5,342 nucleotides of DNA, taken from an uncultured Prevotellaceae bacterium. GTDB lineage: Bacteria > Bacteroidota > Bacteroidia > Bacteroidales > Bacteroidaceae. The position numbers were made by a program, and so were the translations under genes. The stretch spans positions 1 through 5,342 of the forward strand of contig CAMNHS010000092.1 of the NCBI GenBank assembly GCA_946539635.1, written 5' to 3'. Under the pieces are notes generated by a model. It made no database searches. It was not told the DNA's origin and worked only from the letters and a program-made list of their open reading frames with translations. This document shows positions 4,677 through 5,342 of the stretch, one piece after another. How positions within the stretch are numbered: position 1 is the stretch's first letter; every line of letters begins with the position of its first letter.

Positions 4677-5342
4677 ATGAGAAAAATATTAATCAGTGCA
4701 ATAGCTTTCAGTTTGTTTTCTCTTTCTGTTGTGGCAGATGAAAAATCAGAAGTGATGAATATCATTGCCCGTGTAAATAACGCTTGGCAGCAGTCTCATG
4801 GAGCCCCAGAATATGGTGGCACCAAGGCTGGTCTCAGCGCCTTTTGGGACAATGCCGTATATCATACAGGCAACATGGAAGCTTACGACCTTATGAAGAC
4901 TCAGGCGTGGTATGATTATTCTTTTGCTTGGGCAGAGAAAAATGCATGGTTTGGTGCTACAGAAAAAGATACCTCAAAATGGAAATACAAGAATTATGGC
5001 GAAGACGCGCAGCATGTACTCTTTGGCGATTGGCAGATATGTTTCCAGACATATATAGACCTTTATAATTATAGTTCTGCTCCTCAGGAATCATGGATTG
5101 CGAGGGCAAAGGAAGTAATGTCCTACGAGGCCTATTCTTCTGCTGATGATTATTGGTGGTGGGCAGATGCTCTGTATATGGTGATGCCTGTGATGACAAA
5201 GATGTATCTCCTCACTGGTGATGAGGCTTATCTTGACAAGATGTATGCCAACTGGAAATATGCCAACGGTATCATGTATGACAAAGAGACGGGTTTGTAT
5301 TTCCGTGATGGTAAATATGTATATCCTAAGCATACCACTCGT
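4677..5342 (+). CDS. Secreted GH105/GH88-type unsaturated glycuronyl hydrolase (3' end cut by window edge)
   Basis: Starts at ATG 4677 and reads open for 222 codons to the window edge; family members are usually about 350-400 residues, so roughly the N-terminal half to two thirds is present. The N-terminus is a Sec signal peptide: basic MRK, hydrophobic 4-19, likely cleavage after VVA (A20|D21), with no lipobox cysteine, so export to the periplasm or outside is expected. The mature part has the aromatic-rich alpha/alpha-barrel pattern of GH105: FGDWQICFQTYIDLY (116-130) and DDYWWWADALYMVMPVMTKM (157-176), then LTGDEAYLDKMYANW (179-193) and YDKETGLYFRDGKY (201-214). By comparison with the family, D118 and D164 are the likely catalytic/hydration pair. 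These enzymes remove 4,5-unsaturated uronic acids left by polysaccharide lyases, for example from rhamnogalacturonan or other acidic glycans. It lies 37 bases after the SPFH gene with no terminator or promoter match between, so read-through is possible. The exact substrate and GH105 versus GH88 assignment remain uncertain. Confidence 0.8.
   Translation, partial: MRKILISAIAFSLFSLSVVADEKSEVMNIIARVNNAWQQSHGAPEYGGTKAGLSAFWDNAVYHTGNMEAYDLMKTQAWYDYSFAWAEKNAWFGATEKDTSKWKYKNYGEDAQHVLFGDWQICFQTYIDLYNYSSAPQESWIARAKEVMSYEAYSSADDYWWWADALYMVMPVMTKMYLLTGDEAYLDKMYANWKYANGIMYDKETGLYFRDGKYVYPKHTTR

Noticed and set aside
4529..5333. Minus-strand frames at 4529-4765, 4957-5199 and 5091-5333
   Set aside because: Antisense shadows of the SPFH and glycoside hydrolase genes; low-complexity or arbitrary composition.

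Overview
The window looks like chromosomal DNA of a Bacteroidota species, most likely from the Prevotella/Bacteroides group. Two intergenic promoters match the Bacteroidetes primary-sigma consensus (TTTG, about 20 bases, TAnnTTTG). Genes lack properly spaced Shine-Dalgarno sequences, and the protein families and gene order are typical of that phylum. Base composition is even and moderately AT-rich, with no sign of a mobile element, phage, CRISPR array, tRNA or rRNA. No stretch over 300 bases is gene-free: the longest gap is the divergent promoter region at 1614-1764.

Left arm (minus strand, reading right to left from about 1613): a GtrA-family four-helix membrane protein, then after a 3-base gap a FAD-dependent oxidoreductase of the amine-oxidase/UDP-galactopyranose-mutase-like type, which runs off the left edge. 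The pair probably works on a lipid-linked or cell-surface sugar or polyprenyl substrate, but the exact reaction cannot be read from the sequence.

Right arm (plus strand, from about 1765): a tightly packed operon of an MlaE-type permease, an MlaF-type ATPase (ATGA overlap), a short NfeD-family membrane protein (17-base overlap) and an SPFH/paraslipin (QmcA-like) membrane scaffold protein (16-base gap). After 37 bases follows a secreted GH105/GH88-type unsaturated glycuronyl hydrolase, cut by the right edge. MlaEF homologues move phospholipids between the inner and outer membranes, and NfeD/SPFH pairs form membrane-bound scaffolds. Their packing into one transcription unit suggests a shared role in envelope lipid homeostasis. 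No MCE (MlaD), STAS (MlaB) or MlaC partner is present in the window.

All gene families here are known. The points most worth checking are the fusion of a lipid-transport ABC module with an NfeD/SPFH module in one overlapping operon, and the repeat-rich divergent promoter region. Two starts also need care: the longest permease reading frame begins inside its own promoter, and the GtrA gene appears to use TTG.
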